A DNA stretch of 64,000 nucleotides, from assembly GCF_030345695.1 (NCBI RefSeq), contig NZ_JAUASV010000013.1, forward strand, positions 1 to 64,000. Reading direction: 5' to 3'. The notes below the pieces were generated by a model. It was given only the letters and a program-made list of their open reading frames with translations. It did no database searches and was not told where the DNA came from. Position numbers and translations under genes: made by a program. The stretch's first letter is position 1, and each line of letters opens with the position of its first letter. Source of the DNA: Galbitalea sp. SE-J8 (GTDB lineage: Bacteria; Actinomycetota; Actinomycetes; Actinomycetales; Microbacteriaceae). Below are positions 26,304 to 33,938 of the stretch, piece after piece.

Positions 26304-26387
26304 GCGCGAGTGGCGAAATTGGCAGACGCGCACGGTTCAGGTCCGTGTGCCCGTGAGGGCATGGGGGTTCAAGTCCCCCCTCGCGCA
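26304..26387 (+). tRNA. tRNA-Leu (anticodon CAG)
   Basis: The 84-base class II tRNA has the acceptor stem GCGCGAG/CTCGCGC, discriminator A, a long variable arm (TGCCCGTGAGGGCA) and the T arm GGGGGTTCAAGTCCCCC. The anticodon CAG is at 26338-26340. CCA is not encoded. A TAGTCT -10-like box is at 26266-26271. The gene next to fhaA is conserved in actinobacteria. An element appears to have integrated just downstream. Confidence 0.95.
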
Positions 26388-26394
26388 CAGAGTG

Positions 26395-26692
26395 GAATGG
26401 CTCCTGATCTGGGATTTCGGTCCTGGGTCGGGGGCCAGGTCCACGACCCGGCTGGTGCTGGTCTTGGTGGGCTTGACCTTGTGGTCCTGCACGGCGTCGG
26501 CGGCAGGTCAGCGACGAGCTTGGCGTGCTGCGCTCGGGCTTTCAGTGCCGTGTCGAGCGCGGCCTGCGCCTGCGTCATCGTCGTGTATCCGCCGCGGGTC
26601 GCCCGATTCTCGCCGAGTTCCGGCCGGGCCGGGTCGATGGGCACGTAGAGCTGGTGCTTCCATGGGGTGCCTTCCTCGTCGCGTAGTCGGCG
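26395..26692 (-). pseudogene. Decayed tyrosine integrase remnant
   Basis: The minus strand from 26692 to about 26495 reads like the N-terminal arm of a phage-type integrase: RLRDEEGTPWKHQLYVP followed by TRGGYTTMTQAQAALDTAL. At about 26495 a shift of frame gives KPTKTSTSRVVDLAPDPG. This resembles the KT..SRR.VDLDP stretch found early in the catalytic domain. The part between them and the Arg-His-Arg-Tyr catalytic region are gone. The remnant sits directly beside the tRNA-Leu, the classical attachment place. This call is inference from short motifs. Confidence 0.55.
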
Positions 26693-26762
26693 ACGAGTCC
26701 GGCGTGCCCGTAGCGGCGTCGGGGGCGAGGTGGTCGCTCGGTTCGGCGATGCGGCGCTCGTA

Positions 26763-26975
26763 GTGAAGCAGCCCACGCTCACCATCGACGACATCCGCGC
26801 CTCGCGCGCCTTCGTCATCACCCGGCTCGATGCCGCCCGAGCCCTCGGCGTCGATCCCCGCACGATCACCGCCTCGATCGAGGGCGGCACGATCCCGAGC
26901 GTGAAGCTCGGGCGGCGCGTCGTCATCCCGCGCGAGGCGTTCCTGCGCGCCTTCGACCAGGAGTCGATTCGGTGA
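26763..26975 (+). CDS. Excisionase-like helix-turn-helix protein
   Basis: The 70-residue product from GTG 26763 is a small MerR/excisionase-type DNA-binding protein. The segment ITRLDAARALGVDPRTITA is the helix-turn-helix and GGTIPSVKLGRRVVIPREAF is the wing with the usual Arg and Pro residues. Such proteins direct excision of integrated elements or act as small regulators. A longer form from 26667 is possible but its extra residues look non-coding. The gene is divergent from the integrase remnant and fits a relic of the same element. Confidence 0.65.
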   Translation: MKQPTLTIDDIRASRAFVITRLDAARALGVDPRTITASIEGGTIPSVKLGRRVVIPREAFLRAFDQESIR

Positions 26976-27035
26976 CGCGCGCCGCCAGTCATTCGCCGGC
27001 TTCCCGAGCGAGCCGAGGGCTACGTCGCCGGCCTG

Positions 27036-27093
27036 GTGGCGCAGAACAGCTCCGAGTCGCGTGAGGAGGTCGTCACCGTTCCCGCGTCGGACG
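27036..27093 (+). repeat. 58-bp direct repeat, copy 1
   Basis: This copy is identical over 58 bp to 27213-27270. The match extends left by nine bases with two mismatches. The copies are 177 bp apart, a multiple of three, and encode the same 19 residues (AQNSSESREEVVTVPASD core). Confidence 0.9.
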
Positions 27094-27497
27094 GTGATCC
27101 GACGCCTGCACCCCACGCTTCGGACAGTTCCGTCCCGCGCGACAGCTTCTCTCCGCGTCCGTCGTCGTCGTTCGCCTCCCCGCCGCCGCAACCGGGTGAG
27201 ATCGCCCGCCTCGTGGCGCAGAACAGCTCCGAGTCGCGTGAGGAGGTCGTCACCGTTCCCGCGTCGGACGCGAGCACGGCGGTGCTCTTCTCGTGCGTCG
27301 ACGCTGACCGGCTCGGGTGGAAGGTCGCGAAGCCCGACGGAACCGTTATCGCCAGTTCGTGGGGCACCTGCGACGGAACGTCGGAGCGGAACACCGCGCT
27401 TCTGCCGTCAACCCGCTCCCAACGTGTCGAGGTGAGCATCGAGGGCGATTTCGGTGCGACGACGAAGGCGGCGCTCGTCGTGGTCCCCGACGAATGA
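27036..27497 (+). CDS. Hypothetical protein with an internal duplication
   Basis: I do not recognise this 153-residue protein. It starts (GTG 27036) inside the first copy of a repeated segment. A Ser/Pro-rich linker joins it to the second copy, and a C-terminal part of about 75 residues with two Cys (LFSCVDADRLGWKV and SWGTCDG) looks like a small beta-sandwich. The same frame is open upstream to the stop of the excisionase-like gene. The first copy could therefore be the 3' end of a gene whose body was deleted, and the true gene may start near 27210. No ribosome site is convincing. Confidence 0.4.
   Translation: MAQNSSESREEVVTVPASDGDPTPAPHASDSSVPRDSFSPRPSSSFASPPPQPGEIARLVAQNSSESREEVVTVPASDASTAVLFSCVDADRLGWKVAKPDGTVIASSWGTCDGTSERNTALLPSTRSQRVEVSIEGDFGATTKAALVVVPDE
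27213..27270 (+). repeat. 58-bp direct repeat, copy 2
   Basis: This is the second copy of the repeat at 27036-27093, in the same frame. After it the protein continues into a unique beta-rich region. Confidence 0.9.
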
Positions 27498-27519
27498 TCC
27501 CGGGTCCCCTGATCCCGGG

Positions 27520-28593
27520 TCAGCGGCGGTAGGCGGCCACGAAGAGCTCGCCGCGGATCGCCGCGAGCGCGTCGTCGAGGCGATCGAGCACCGGGCCCGT
27601 GATGCCCGAGCACGTCACGTCGAAGGGCCCGAGCGGCTGGAGCGGTCGCGTGCGCAGGCGCACGACCTCCCAGCCGACGGCGCGCAGCAGGCGATCCTTG
27701 CGGCGGTCCTTCTGCTCGTGGCGGCCGGTGTGCTCGAGGCCGAAGCGGCCGATCGTGTCGTACTCGATAGCCACGCGCAGCTCGGGGATGACGAGGTCGG
27801 GCCACACCTCGACGTGGTCGAAGAACGGCGTCGCGACCCGCACCGCGTTGGCGTCGAGCTCGAACGCGTACCGCGCGGCGAACCGCGCGTGCAGGTCGGC
27901 CTCGACCGCGGATGTCACGCGGGGCGCGTGGACGCTGACGAACGCGTCGCCGACGGCCACGGCATCCGCTCCGCTCGCCGCGGCGTTGCGGCAGACCGTG
28001 CAGCGCCGCCCGTCGATGACGCGCGAGACCTGCGCCTCGAACGACGGATGCCCCGCCGCGCACTGCCAGCGGTAGCGGCGGCCGACGAGGCTCTCGCTCT
28101 CGAGGGCGACGCGCATGCTCGGGATCGCGAGGGCCACGAGCTCGTCGCGCGTGAGCCGGGACCCGTCGAGCTTGCGGCACAGCGGGCAGCGGGTCTCATC
28201 CGGCGCGTCGATCGTGCGCTCGTCGCGCGGATGCCCGCAACCGGCATAGACGGTTACGGGCGGCGAGGACGAGCGGGGTGCGACCGGCTGCGCGAGCCGC
28301 GCGCACTCGGGGCACCAGGCCGAGCGCCGCCGCTCCGGCCCACCCGGGCGGGAGCGCTGCTCCTCGGGCGTCGCGACGAAACGGTGCCCGACGTCGCACT
28401 GCCAGACGAGGTACACCTCCGCCGCGGGCGGGATCTGCGAGAGCACGATGCCCGCGTTGAGGTCGGGGTGGTACTGCCTCACGAGAGTCGGATACGGCTT
28501 CCAGGCGTCGCGGTACGCGCCCATCGCGTAGGGCACCTCGAGGCCCTTCGTCCACTGTCGCCTGGCCCACCAGACGCCGACGCTCTCCGGCAT
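27520..28593 (-). CDS. Zinc-ribbon protein with a C-terminal Vsr/DUF559-like nuclease domain
   Basis: The 357-residue protein has a tryptophan-rich N-terminus, then several treble-clef zinc ribbons (CDVGH...CPEC, CGH...CPLC, CAAGH...CTVC). The C-terminal domain reads WPDLVIPELRVAIEYD followed by QKDRRKDRLLRAVGWEVVRL. This is the pattern of PD-(D/E)xK-like nucleases of the Vsr/DUF559 group, with the acidic residues in place. A function in DNA cleavage, perhaps of modified or foreign DNA, is inference. A TAACCT -10 box lies six bases before the ATG, so the message is probably leaderless. The gene follows the element scar next to the tRNA. Confidence 0.65.
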   Translation of the reverse strand: MPESVGVWWARRQWTKGLEVPYAMGAYRDAWKPYPTLVRQYHPDLNAGIVLSQIPPAAEVYLVWQCDVGHRFVATPEEQRSRPGGPERRRSAWCPECARLAQPVAPRSSSPPVTVYAGCGHPRDERTIDAPDETRCPLCRKLDGSRLTRDELVALAIPSMRVALESESLVGRRYRWQCAAGHPSFEAQVSRVIDGRRCTVCRNAAASGADAVAVGDAFVSVHAPRVTSAVEADLHARFAARYAFELDANAVRVATPFFDHVEVWPDLVIPELRVAIEYDTIGRFGLEHTGRHEQKDRRKDRLLRAVGWEVVRLRTRPLQPLGPFDVTCSGITGPVLDRLDDALAAIRGELFVAAYRR

Positions 28594-28602
28594 GCGCCGA
28601 GG

Positions 28603-29403
28603 TTAGGACCTGCCCCCGACGAACGGCGTCTCCGTGGTGTCGACCTCGCCGGCCGCAGACCACCGCACCGCCGACATCGTGCCGCCGACGGCGAACGCCA
28701 CCACGATGCCGCCCGGAGGGAAGGTGCGGCTCGACGAGCAGGACGCCGCCACGTCGTCCGCACCGGATGCGACGAGCAGGCACGGGTAACCGGTGACGTC
28801 ACGGACGGCCCACGCACGGAGGTGGTCGATGTCGCCGTTCAGGCCCGCGTAGTCACCGAGCAACCGGAACGATCCCCGGTCGAACGCCCCGGTGCTGAAC
28901 GCGGGCACGTCGGTCGGCAGTTGCGGCTGGTCGAACACGGCCAGCGCCGGGGGACTCGCGGTCGGGATCGGGCCCGAGGTCGATCCCGGCGACGGCGAGC
29001 CGGATGGCGCGGTCGCGCCGTCGAGGCGGGACGCGTCGAGCGCGCGCCCGATCGACACGCCCGCGAGACCGGCGATGAGCGCGGGGATGGCGACGAGCGC
29101 GACGAGCCGCGGCCGGATCCGGCGGCCCGCGGCCGACGCTGCGCCGGCTGCAGCGCCCGTCGCGTGGCCCGCCGGATCGCTCCGCGGGCCGTTCCCGCCG
29201 TCGTCCGGCGAGCCGGTCGCGGCAGCGTCGGCCGCCGCCGCGCCGGGTCCGCGCGCCGCATCCGTCGCCGCGGTGGAGGCTGCGATGCGCGCGTCGATCG
29301 CCGCGATCTGGTCGAGGAGCGCCGGGTCCGCGTCCCGTGCGAAGGCGGCGCGGGCGAGCTCGGAGCGGCGGGCGCGCAGCGCGGCGAGGTCCGCATCCGT
29401 CAT
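28603..29403 (-). CDS. Hypothetical single-pass membrane protein
   Basis: The 266-residue protein has an N-terminal helical part with repeated Ala/Asp/Arg, an Ala/Gly-rich linker, one transmembrane helix (LVALVAIPALIAGLAGVSI, about 100-118) and an outer domain of about 110 residues with two Cys (YPCLLVAS, ASCSSS). The family is common in Microbacteriaceae as an unnamed protein. I cannot assign a function. It ends nine bases upstream of the next minus-strand start at 28593. Confidence 0.7.
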   Translation of the reverse strand: MTDADLAALRARRSELARAAFARDADPALLDQIAAIDARIAASTAATDAARGPGAAAADAAATGSPDDGGNGPRSDPAGHATGAAAGAASAAGRRIRPRLVALVAIPALIAGLAGVSIGRALDASRLDGATAPSGSPSPGSTSGPIPTASPPALAVFDQPQLPTDVPAFSTGAFDRGSFRLLGDYAGLNGDIDHLRAWAVRDVTGYPCLLVASGADDVAASCSSSRTFPPGGIVVAFAVGGTMSAVRWSAAGEVDTTETPFVGGRS

Positions 29404-29466
29404 CCGTCGAGTCTGGCAGGTGCGAGCACGGGTGGTGCCCGACCGGGCTTGGCCGGGAGCCCGCTG

Positions 29467-30399
29467 CTACGCCGACGCCGGGCGCACGACGTTCTCCACC
29501 GGCTCGCCCGCGACCAGGTGCGCCACCTGACGGCGCATCAGCTCGAGCGTGCGGGTCGGGGTGAGCGTCGTGTTGCCGCCCAGGTGCGGGGTGATGATCG
29601 TGTTCGGCGTGCGCCAGAGCGGATGCCCGGCCGGCAGCGGCTCGGGCCGGGTCACGTCGAGCGCGGCCGCGATGCGTCCCGTGGCGAGCTCGGCGACGAG
29701 CGCGTCGGTGTCGATGACGCCGCCGCGCGCGACGTTCACCACGAGCGCGCCGTCGGGAAGCGCCGCGAGGAAGGCCGCGTCGACGAGGCCGCGCGTCTCA
29801 TCCGTCAGCGGAACGATGAGGATGACGACCTCGGCGTCGCGCGCGAGCCCGGGCAGCTCGTCGAAGCCGTGCACGCGCACGCCGTGCTCATCGCGGGCGG
29901 TGCGCGCGACGATCGTGAGGTGCGTCTTGAAGGCCGCGAGGCGCGCCGCGATCTCCGTGCCGATCGAGCCGTAGCCGACGAGCAGCACGCGGCGGTCGGC
30001 GAGGCTCGGCCGGAGCGTGGCGGCGGGCCAGTGCTCGACCGCGGCATCCCGCACCGCCGTGTCGATGCCGCGCAGGCTCGCGAGGGTGAGGCCGAGCGCG
30101 AGCTCCGCGGTCTCGTCGTCGTGCACGCCCCGGCCGTTCGCGACCGCGACCCTGGCCGGGATGTGCGGCACGGCGTGGTCGAAGCCGGCGCTCGGCAGCT
30201 GCACGAGCGAGAGCCTCGGCAGGTCCTGCAGCCGGCGGAACACGTCGCGGCGCACCACGAAGTGCGGGATGAGCACGACGTCGATCGTCTCCGGCTCCGG
30301 CGGCGGGCTCTGCACGTCCCACTCGACGAGCCGCACGCCCTCGGGAACCGGCCCGAAATCGGCGATGAGGTCGGGGGTCGGCAGCGTCACGGTGAGCAC
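29467..30399 (-). CDS. D-isomer-specific 2-hydroxyacid dehydrogenase
   Basis: The 310-residue cytoplasmic enzyme reduces or oxidises a 2-hydroxyacid with NAD(P). The nucleotide motif is LLVGYGSIGTEIA, the catalytic Arg is in VNVARGGVID, and the Glu and His are in DVTRPEPLPAGHPLW and TPHLGGNT. The substrate (glyoxylate/hydroxypyruvate, phosphoglycerate or other) cannot be told. The start is GTG 30399, with a TAGGGT -10 box six bases upstream on the minus strand. Confidence 0.88.
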   Translation of the reverse strand: MLTVTLPTPDLIADFGPVPEGVRLVEWDVQSPPPEPETIDVVLIPHFVVRRDVFRRLQDLPRLSLVQLPSAGFDHAVPHIPARVAVANGRGVHDDETAELALGLTLASLRGIDTAVRDAAVEHWPAATLRPSLADRRVLLVGYGSIGTEIAARLAAFKTHLTIVARTARDEHGVRVHGFDELPGLARDAEVVILIVPLTDETRGLVDAAFLAALPDGALVVNVARGGVIDTDALVAELATGRIAAALDVTRPEPLPAGHPLWRTPNTIITPHLGGNTTLTPTRTLELMRRQVAHLVAGEPVENVVRPASA

Positions 30400-30424
30400 C
30401 GATCGACCCTACCGACCCCCGGCG

Positions 30425-31483
30425 TCACGCGGCGTGCGCGCCCGCGGGCTCCAGCTCGACGGCCGGCAGCTGGATGGGCGCGCGCGAGCGGAAGTGCCCC
30501 GCGACGCTCAGCACGAGACCGCCGACCGCCCACGCGGCGAGCACGAGCCACTGCTGCGCGGTGTCCGCGCTCGGGAAGTACGAGATGCTGCGCACGAGGG
30601 TCGACGCCGCGCCGGGCACGAAGTACTGGCCGATCTCGCCCCACGGCCCGACGATGAACTGCGCGGGCAGGGCGGCGCCCGAGATCGGGTTCGCGACGAG
30701 CATCGTGACGACCGAGCCGATCGCGATGCCGCGCGGCCCGAGCAGCGCGGTGCAGCCGACGATGAGGGATGCGGTGCCGAGCATAGAGACCGCGAGCGCC
30801 AGCCAGTCGAGGCCGAACGACCCGCCGAGGATGCCGAACCAGGTGTGCGTCACGAGCCCGACGACGAGCCCGGTGGCGGCCGCGTAGACGAGGAGCGCGA
30901 CGAGGCGGCGCACCACCCCGACGACGAGCAGCGAGATCAGGATGCCGCCGATCATTCCGCCGAGGACGAGCGGGAACGACATCGCGGTGAGCCCGGACCC
31001 GTTCGGGTCGTCCGCGGACAGCGGCACGACGTCGGTCGTCGTCACGGTCGGCGGCTGGGCGCCCGCGGGTGCGCGGGACGCCGCGAAGGCAGCGTCGAGC
31101 TGCGCCTGCAGGCCGGTGGCGACGTGACCGAGAAGCTGGGTCGCGGCGGTGCCGCCGGCGCTCGCCGTGAGCACCTCGGGAGCGGCATCCGTGGACAGCA
31201 CGAGCGCGCCGCTGGTGTCGCGCGCCTCGATCGACGACACCGCGGCGGCACGGTCGTCGACGCGGGTCCAGGCGATCGCGCCGTCGGTGGCGTCGTCGAT
31301 CGCCGCCTCGACCTGCTGCACGGCGGCGCCGGGTCCGCTGATGGCGACCGGCAGGTCGTGCACCTCGGCGGTCGCGACGGGCCAGAGGAAGGCGAGCACG
31401 AGCACGCCCACGATGAGCGATCCGAGCAGGCCGAAGAGCGCGGTGAAGCCCCACCGCGTGTGGGGACGGACGGGCTGAGCCAT
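30425..31483 (-). CDS. Multi-pass membrane protein, ABC-2/YhgE-like permease
   Basis: The 352-residue protein has one N-terminal transmembrane helix (about 13-35), an outer domain of about 150 residues and five to six C-terminal helices. This arrangement resembles YhgE/Pip, DUF3533 and ABC-2-type permeases. No ATPase gene is adjacent. It is divergent from a TetR gene, and two palindromic operators fill the space between them, so the TetR protein very probably represses this exporter-like gene. The ATG has AAAGGTG upstream. Confidence 0.7.
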   Translation of the reverse strand: MAQPVRPHTRWGFTALFGLLGSLIVGVLVLAFLWPVATAEVHDLPVAISGPGAAVQQVEAAIDDATDGAIAWTRVDDRAAAVSSIEARDTSGALVLSTDAAPEVLTASAGGTAATQLLGHVATGLQAQLDAAFAASRAPAGAQPPTVTTTDVVPLSADDPNGSGLTAMSFPLVLGGMIGGILISLLVVGVVRRLVALLVYAAATGLVVGLVTHTWFGILGGSFGLDWLALAVSMLGTASLIVGCTALLGPRGIAIGSVVTMLVANPISGAALPAQFIVGPWGEIGQYFVPGAASTLVRSISYFPSADTAQQWLVLAAWAVGGLVLSVAGHFRSRAPIQLPAVELEPAGAHAA

Positions 31484-31496
31484 GGCGGCACCTTTC

Positions 31497-31514
31497 ACAG
31501 AATGGTTGTTCTGT
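31497..31514. promoter_or_regulatory. TetR operator 1
   Basis: ACAGAATGGTTGTTCTGT is an inverted repeat with six-base arms. It lies just after the predicted start of the permease transcript, whose -10 box TATAGT is on the minus strand at 31526-31521. Confidence 0.7.
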
Positions 31515-31525
31515 TTGTGCACTAT

Positions 31526-31543
31526 ACAGAATGTGTATTCTGT
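31526..31543. promoter_or_regulatory. TetR operator 2 overlapping the tetR -10 box
   Basis: ACAGAATGTGTATTCTGT has seven-base arms (ACAGAAT/ATTCTGT) around four bases. It covers the TATTCT -10 box (31536-31541) of the TetR gene, whose ATG is six bases further on. Confidence 0.75.
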
Positions 31544-31547
31544 TTGC

Positions 31548-32132
31548 ATGCCCCGAGTGTCCGACGAGTACCGCGCCGCCCGGCGCGAGCAGATCGCCCG
31601 GGCCGCCATCCGGGCGCTCTCGCGCAAGGGCGTGCCGCACACCTCGATGGCCGACATCATCGAGGAGGCCGGGGTGTCGGCCGGCTCGTTCTACTCGAAC
31701 TTCCGCGACAAGGCCGAGCTCGGCCGCTACGTCGCACGGTCCGTGCTCGGCGCACGCCTGCAGGAGTTCGCGGAGCTCGCCGACGGCGACCACGTGGTGA
31801 CCCCGCGGGCCGCGCTCGACGCGATCCTCGGCAGCGTCGGCCGCGAGGTCCCGGCCGCCCTCGTCGTGCAGTTCTGGGCGGAGTCGACGACGGATGCCGC
31901 CCTTGCCGAGGCGGTGCGCGACACGATCACCGGCCTCGAGGCCGAGTTCGCGGCGATCGTGCTGCCCTGGGCGCGCGAGCGCACCGCGTCGGAGGCCGCC
32001 GCCGGCGCGCTCGCGGCGAGCACGGCATCCGCCCTGGCCGCCATCGCGCAGAGCTGGATCCTGCGCTCGGCGATCGTCGGCGCGCCCGAGCCCGCGGTCT
32101 ACCTCGACGCCATCTCGGCCGCCCTCGGCTGA
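31548..32132 (+). CDS. TetR-family transcriptional regulator
   Basis: This 194-residue repressor has the TetR helix-turn-helix at residues 12-58 (IARAAIRALSRKGVPHTS, then EEAGVSAGSFYSNFRDKAEL). A helical ligand-binding domain follows. Two near-identical palindromes between this gene and the divergent permease are its likely operators, giving autoregulation and control of the permease. The ATG at 31548 is six bases after a TATTCT -10 box, which indicates a leaderless message. Confidence 0.9.
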   Translation: MPRVSDEYRAARREQIARAAIRALSRKGVPHTSMADIIEEAGVSAGSFYSNFRDKAELGRYVARSVLGARLQEFAELADGDHVVTPRAALDAILGSVGREVPAALVVQFWAESTTDAALAEAVRDTITGLEAEFAAIVLPWARERTASEAAAGALAASTASALAAIAQSWILRSAIVGAPEPAVYLDAISAALG

Positions 32133-32138
32133 GAGGCG

Positions 32139-32630
32139 TCAGCCGACCAGACCGGTCGCGTAGCGCTCGCGCCATGCCGCGCTCGCCGCCGGACCGGGCG
32201 CGAGGCGCGGTCGCTGCGCCGCCGTGCCGTCGGCGCGCACGAAGGCGAGGCGCGCCGGCTCTCCGGTCGCGGCGTCGACGAGCACCGACGCCCGTTCGCC
32301 CGTCGCCGGGTCGAACTCGTCGCTCCACTGCGCGAGGGCGGCGATCACGAGCCGCAGCCCGTCGCCGGCCGCCGTCAGGTGGTAGCTGAACCGCTCGCGG
32401 GACCCGGGCTCGGCGTACGGGCGCTTCTCGAGGATGCCGTGCTCGACGAGGGAGGCGAGGCGCGCTGACAGCACGTCGGTCGGCGCCTTGAGCGCATCGC
32501 GGAACTCGCCGAAACGCGTGCTGCCCTTGAGCGCGTCGCGCACGATGAGCAGGGTCCACTTCTCGCCGAGCACTTCGAGCGACCGGAGGATCTGGCACGA
32601 GGGGTCGGTGCCGTGAGCTGCCGCGTACAT
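32139..32630 (-). CDS. HxlR-family transcriptional regulator
   Basis: This 163-residue winged-helix regulator shows the HxlR signature: Cys in DPSCQILRSLEVLGEKWTLL, STRFGEFRDAL, and LVEHGILEKRPY for the wing. HxlR proteins often respond to aldehydes or redox stress through the conserved Cys. I prefer the ATG at 32630 because a TACGAT -10 box ends seven bases upstream of it. A second ATG nine bases upstream overlaps that box. The gene is divergent from the MFS gene at 32690, which it probably controls. Confidence 0.85.
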   Translation of the reverse strand: MYAAAHGTDPSCQILRSLEVLGEKWTLLIVRDALKGSTRFGEFRDALKAPTDVLSARLASLVEHGILEKRPYAEPGSRERFSYHLTAAGDGLRLVIAALAQWSDEFDPATGERASVLVDAATGEPARLAFVRADGTAAQRPRLAPGPAASAAWRERYATGLVG

Positions 32631-32637
32631 GCCGACC

Positions 32638-32682
32638 ATCGTACCCCGCTCACTTGGAAAAACCAATCGAGGGGGCTAGGCT
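32638..32682. promoter_or_regulatory. Divergent hxlR/MFS promoters with a TTGG-N5-CCAA palindrome
   Basis: On the minus strand a -35 box TTGGTT (32666-32661) is 17 bases from TACGAT (32643-32638). The palindrome TTGGAAAAACCAA (32654-32666) covers this -35 box. On the plus strand TAGGCT (32677-32682) is the -10 box of the MFS gene. The palindrome is a likely HxlR operator. Confidence 0.65.
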
Positions 32683-32689
32683 CGCGACC

Positions 32690-33898
32690 ATGCCCCGCTC
32701 ACCCCGTCCCGTCCTCGGCCGCACGGCGACCTTCTGGTCATCCGCCGTCGTGCTCGCGCTCTCCCTCTGGGCCAGCGGGGCGCCGAGCGTGCTCTACCCC
32801 GTCTACGCCGCGGACTGGCACCTGACCCCCGTGATCACGACGAGCGTGTTCGGCACCTACCCGGTCGCCCTGCTCGCCGTGCTGCTGCTGTTCGGGGGCA
32901 TCTCGGATGCGATCGGTCGCCGGCGCGCGATCCTCATCGGCGTCGCGCTCATCGGCATCGCGAGCGCGGTGTTCGCCACGGCGAGCGGCGCGCCCTCGCT
33001 GTTCATCGGCCGCGCACTCCAGGGAGTCGGCACCGGGTTCGCGCTGAGCGCGGCGAGCGCGTCGCTCGTCGAGAGCTCGCCGTTCCGGTCGCCGCGGCTC
33101 GCGAGCTCGCTCACCACCGCCTCGACGTCGGGCGGACTGACGCTGTCGCTCGTCGTCTCGGGCGTGCTCGCCCAGTTCCTGCCGCTGCCGCTCGTGCTCA
33201 GCTACCTCGTGCTCGCGCTGCTCAGCGCCGTGGCGCTCGTGCTCGTCGCGCTCACCCCCGACGACTCGGCGACCGGCGTGCGGTTCGCGCCCCGACCGCT
33301 GCGGCCGGCGCCCGGCATCCGTCTGCCCATCGCGATCGCCGCGGTCAGCGTGAGCATCGCCTACGCCGTCGGCGCGATGTTCCTGTCGCTCGGCGCGCAG
33401 ATGGCGCGCGAGCTCACGGGCACGAACGACCTCGCCGTGATCGGCGCGCTGCTCGGCATCTCGACGATCGTCATCCTCGTCACGTCGCTGCTCATCTCGC
33501 GCGTACCGGCGCTCGCGAGCGTGACGACGGGAGCGCTCGCGTCGCTCGCCGCGGTGCTGCTCATGGCACTCGCCGCGGCGAGCGGATCGCTCGTGCTGTT
33601 CGTCGCATGGTGCGTCGTCGGCGGAGTCGGCTACGGGTTCGCCTTCACGGGCGGGCTCGCCCTCGTGAGCCGGGCGGCGCCCGCCCACCACCGCGGGGCG
33701 ACGCTCTCACTCGTGTACCTCGTGAGCTACCTCGTGCAGGCCGTGACGGCGGTCGGCGCGGGCGCGATCGCGACGGCGGTCGGGCTCGGCGAGGCCGTCG
33801 ACCTCGTCGCTCCGTTGCTCGCCGTGCTGTGCGCCCTCGGACTGGCGCTCGTCGGGGTGAGCGCGGCCGCGTCACGGCGCCGCGCCGCGACGGCCTGA
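32690..33898 (+). CDS. MFS transporter (multidrug-efflux type)
   Basis: The 402-residue permease has 12 hydrophobic helices and the loop motif GGISDAIGRRRAI between helices 2 and 3. The substrate is unknown. Pairing with a divergent HxlR regulator suggests drug or metabolite efflux induced by its substrate. A TAGGCT -10 box seven bases before the ATG marks a leaderless message. Confidence 0.87.
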   Translation: MPRSPRPVLGRTATFWSSAVVLALSLWASGAPSVLYPVYAADWHLTPVITTSVFGTYPVALLAVLLLFGGISDAIGRRRAILIGVALIGIASAVFATASGAPSLFIGRALQGVGTGFALSAASASLVESSPFRSPRLASSLTTASTSGGLTLSLVVSGVLAQFLPLPLVLSYLVLALLSAVALVLVALTPDDSATGVRFAPRPLRPAPGIRLPIAIAAVSVSIAYAVGAMFLSLGAQMARELTGTNDLAVIGALLGISTIVILVTSLLISRVPALASVTTGALASLAAVLLMALAAASGSLVLFVAWCVVGGVGYGFAFTGGLALVSRAAPAHHRGATLSLVYLVSYLVQAVTAVGAGAIATAVGLGEAVDLVAPLLAVLCALGLALVGVSAAASRRRAATA

Positions 33899-33917
33899 GC
33901 CCCGCTAGCCTCGCACC

Positions 33918-33938
33918 ATGCGGGGTCGGCAGCCGTGA
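33918..33938 (+). CDS. Six-codon leader ORF upstream of cardiolipin synthase
   Basis: The TAGCCT -10 box (33906-33911) is six bases before an ATG that opens a six-codon frame (MRGRQP). Its stop TGA overlaps the GTG start of the next gene as GTGA. The leader would be read from a leaderless transcript and would deliver ribosomes to the cardiolipin synthase start. This is inference from spacing alone. Confidence 0.45.
   Translation: MRGRQP

Noticed and set aside
26667-26762. Longer N-terminus of the excisionase-like protein
   Set aside because: The additional residues are Arg/Ser/Val-rich and lie opposite the integrase remnant. The conserved domain starts after GTG 26763.
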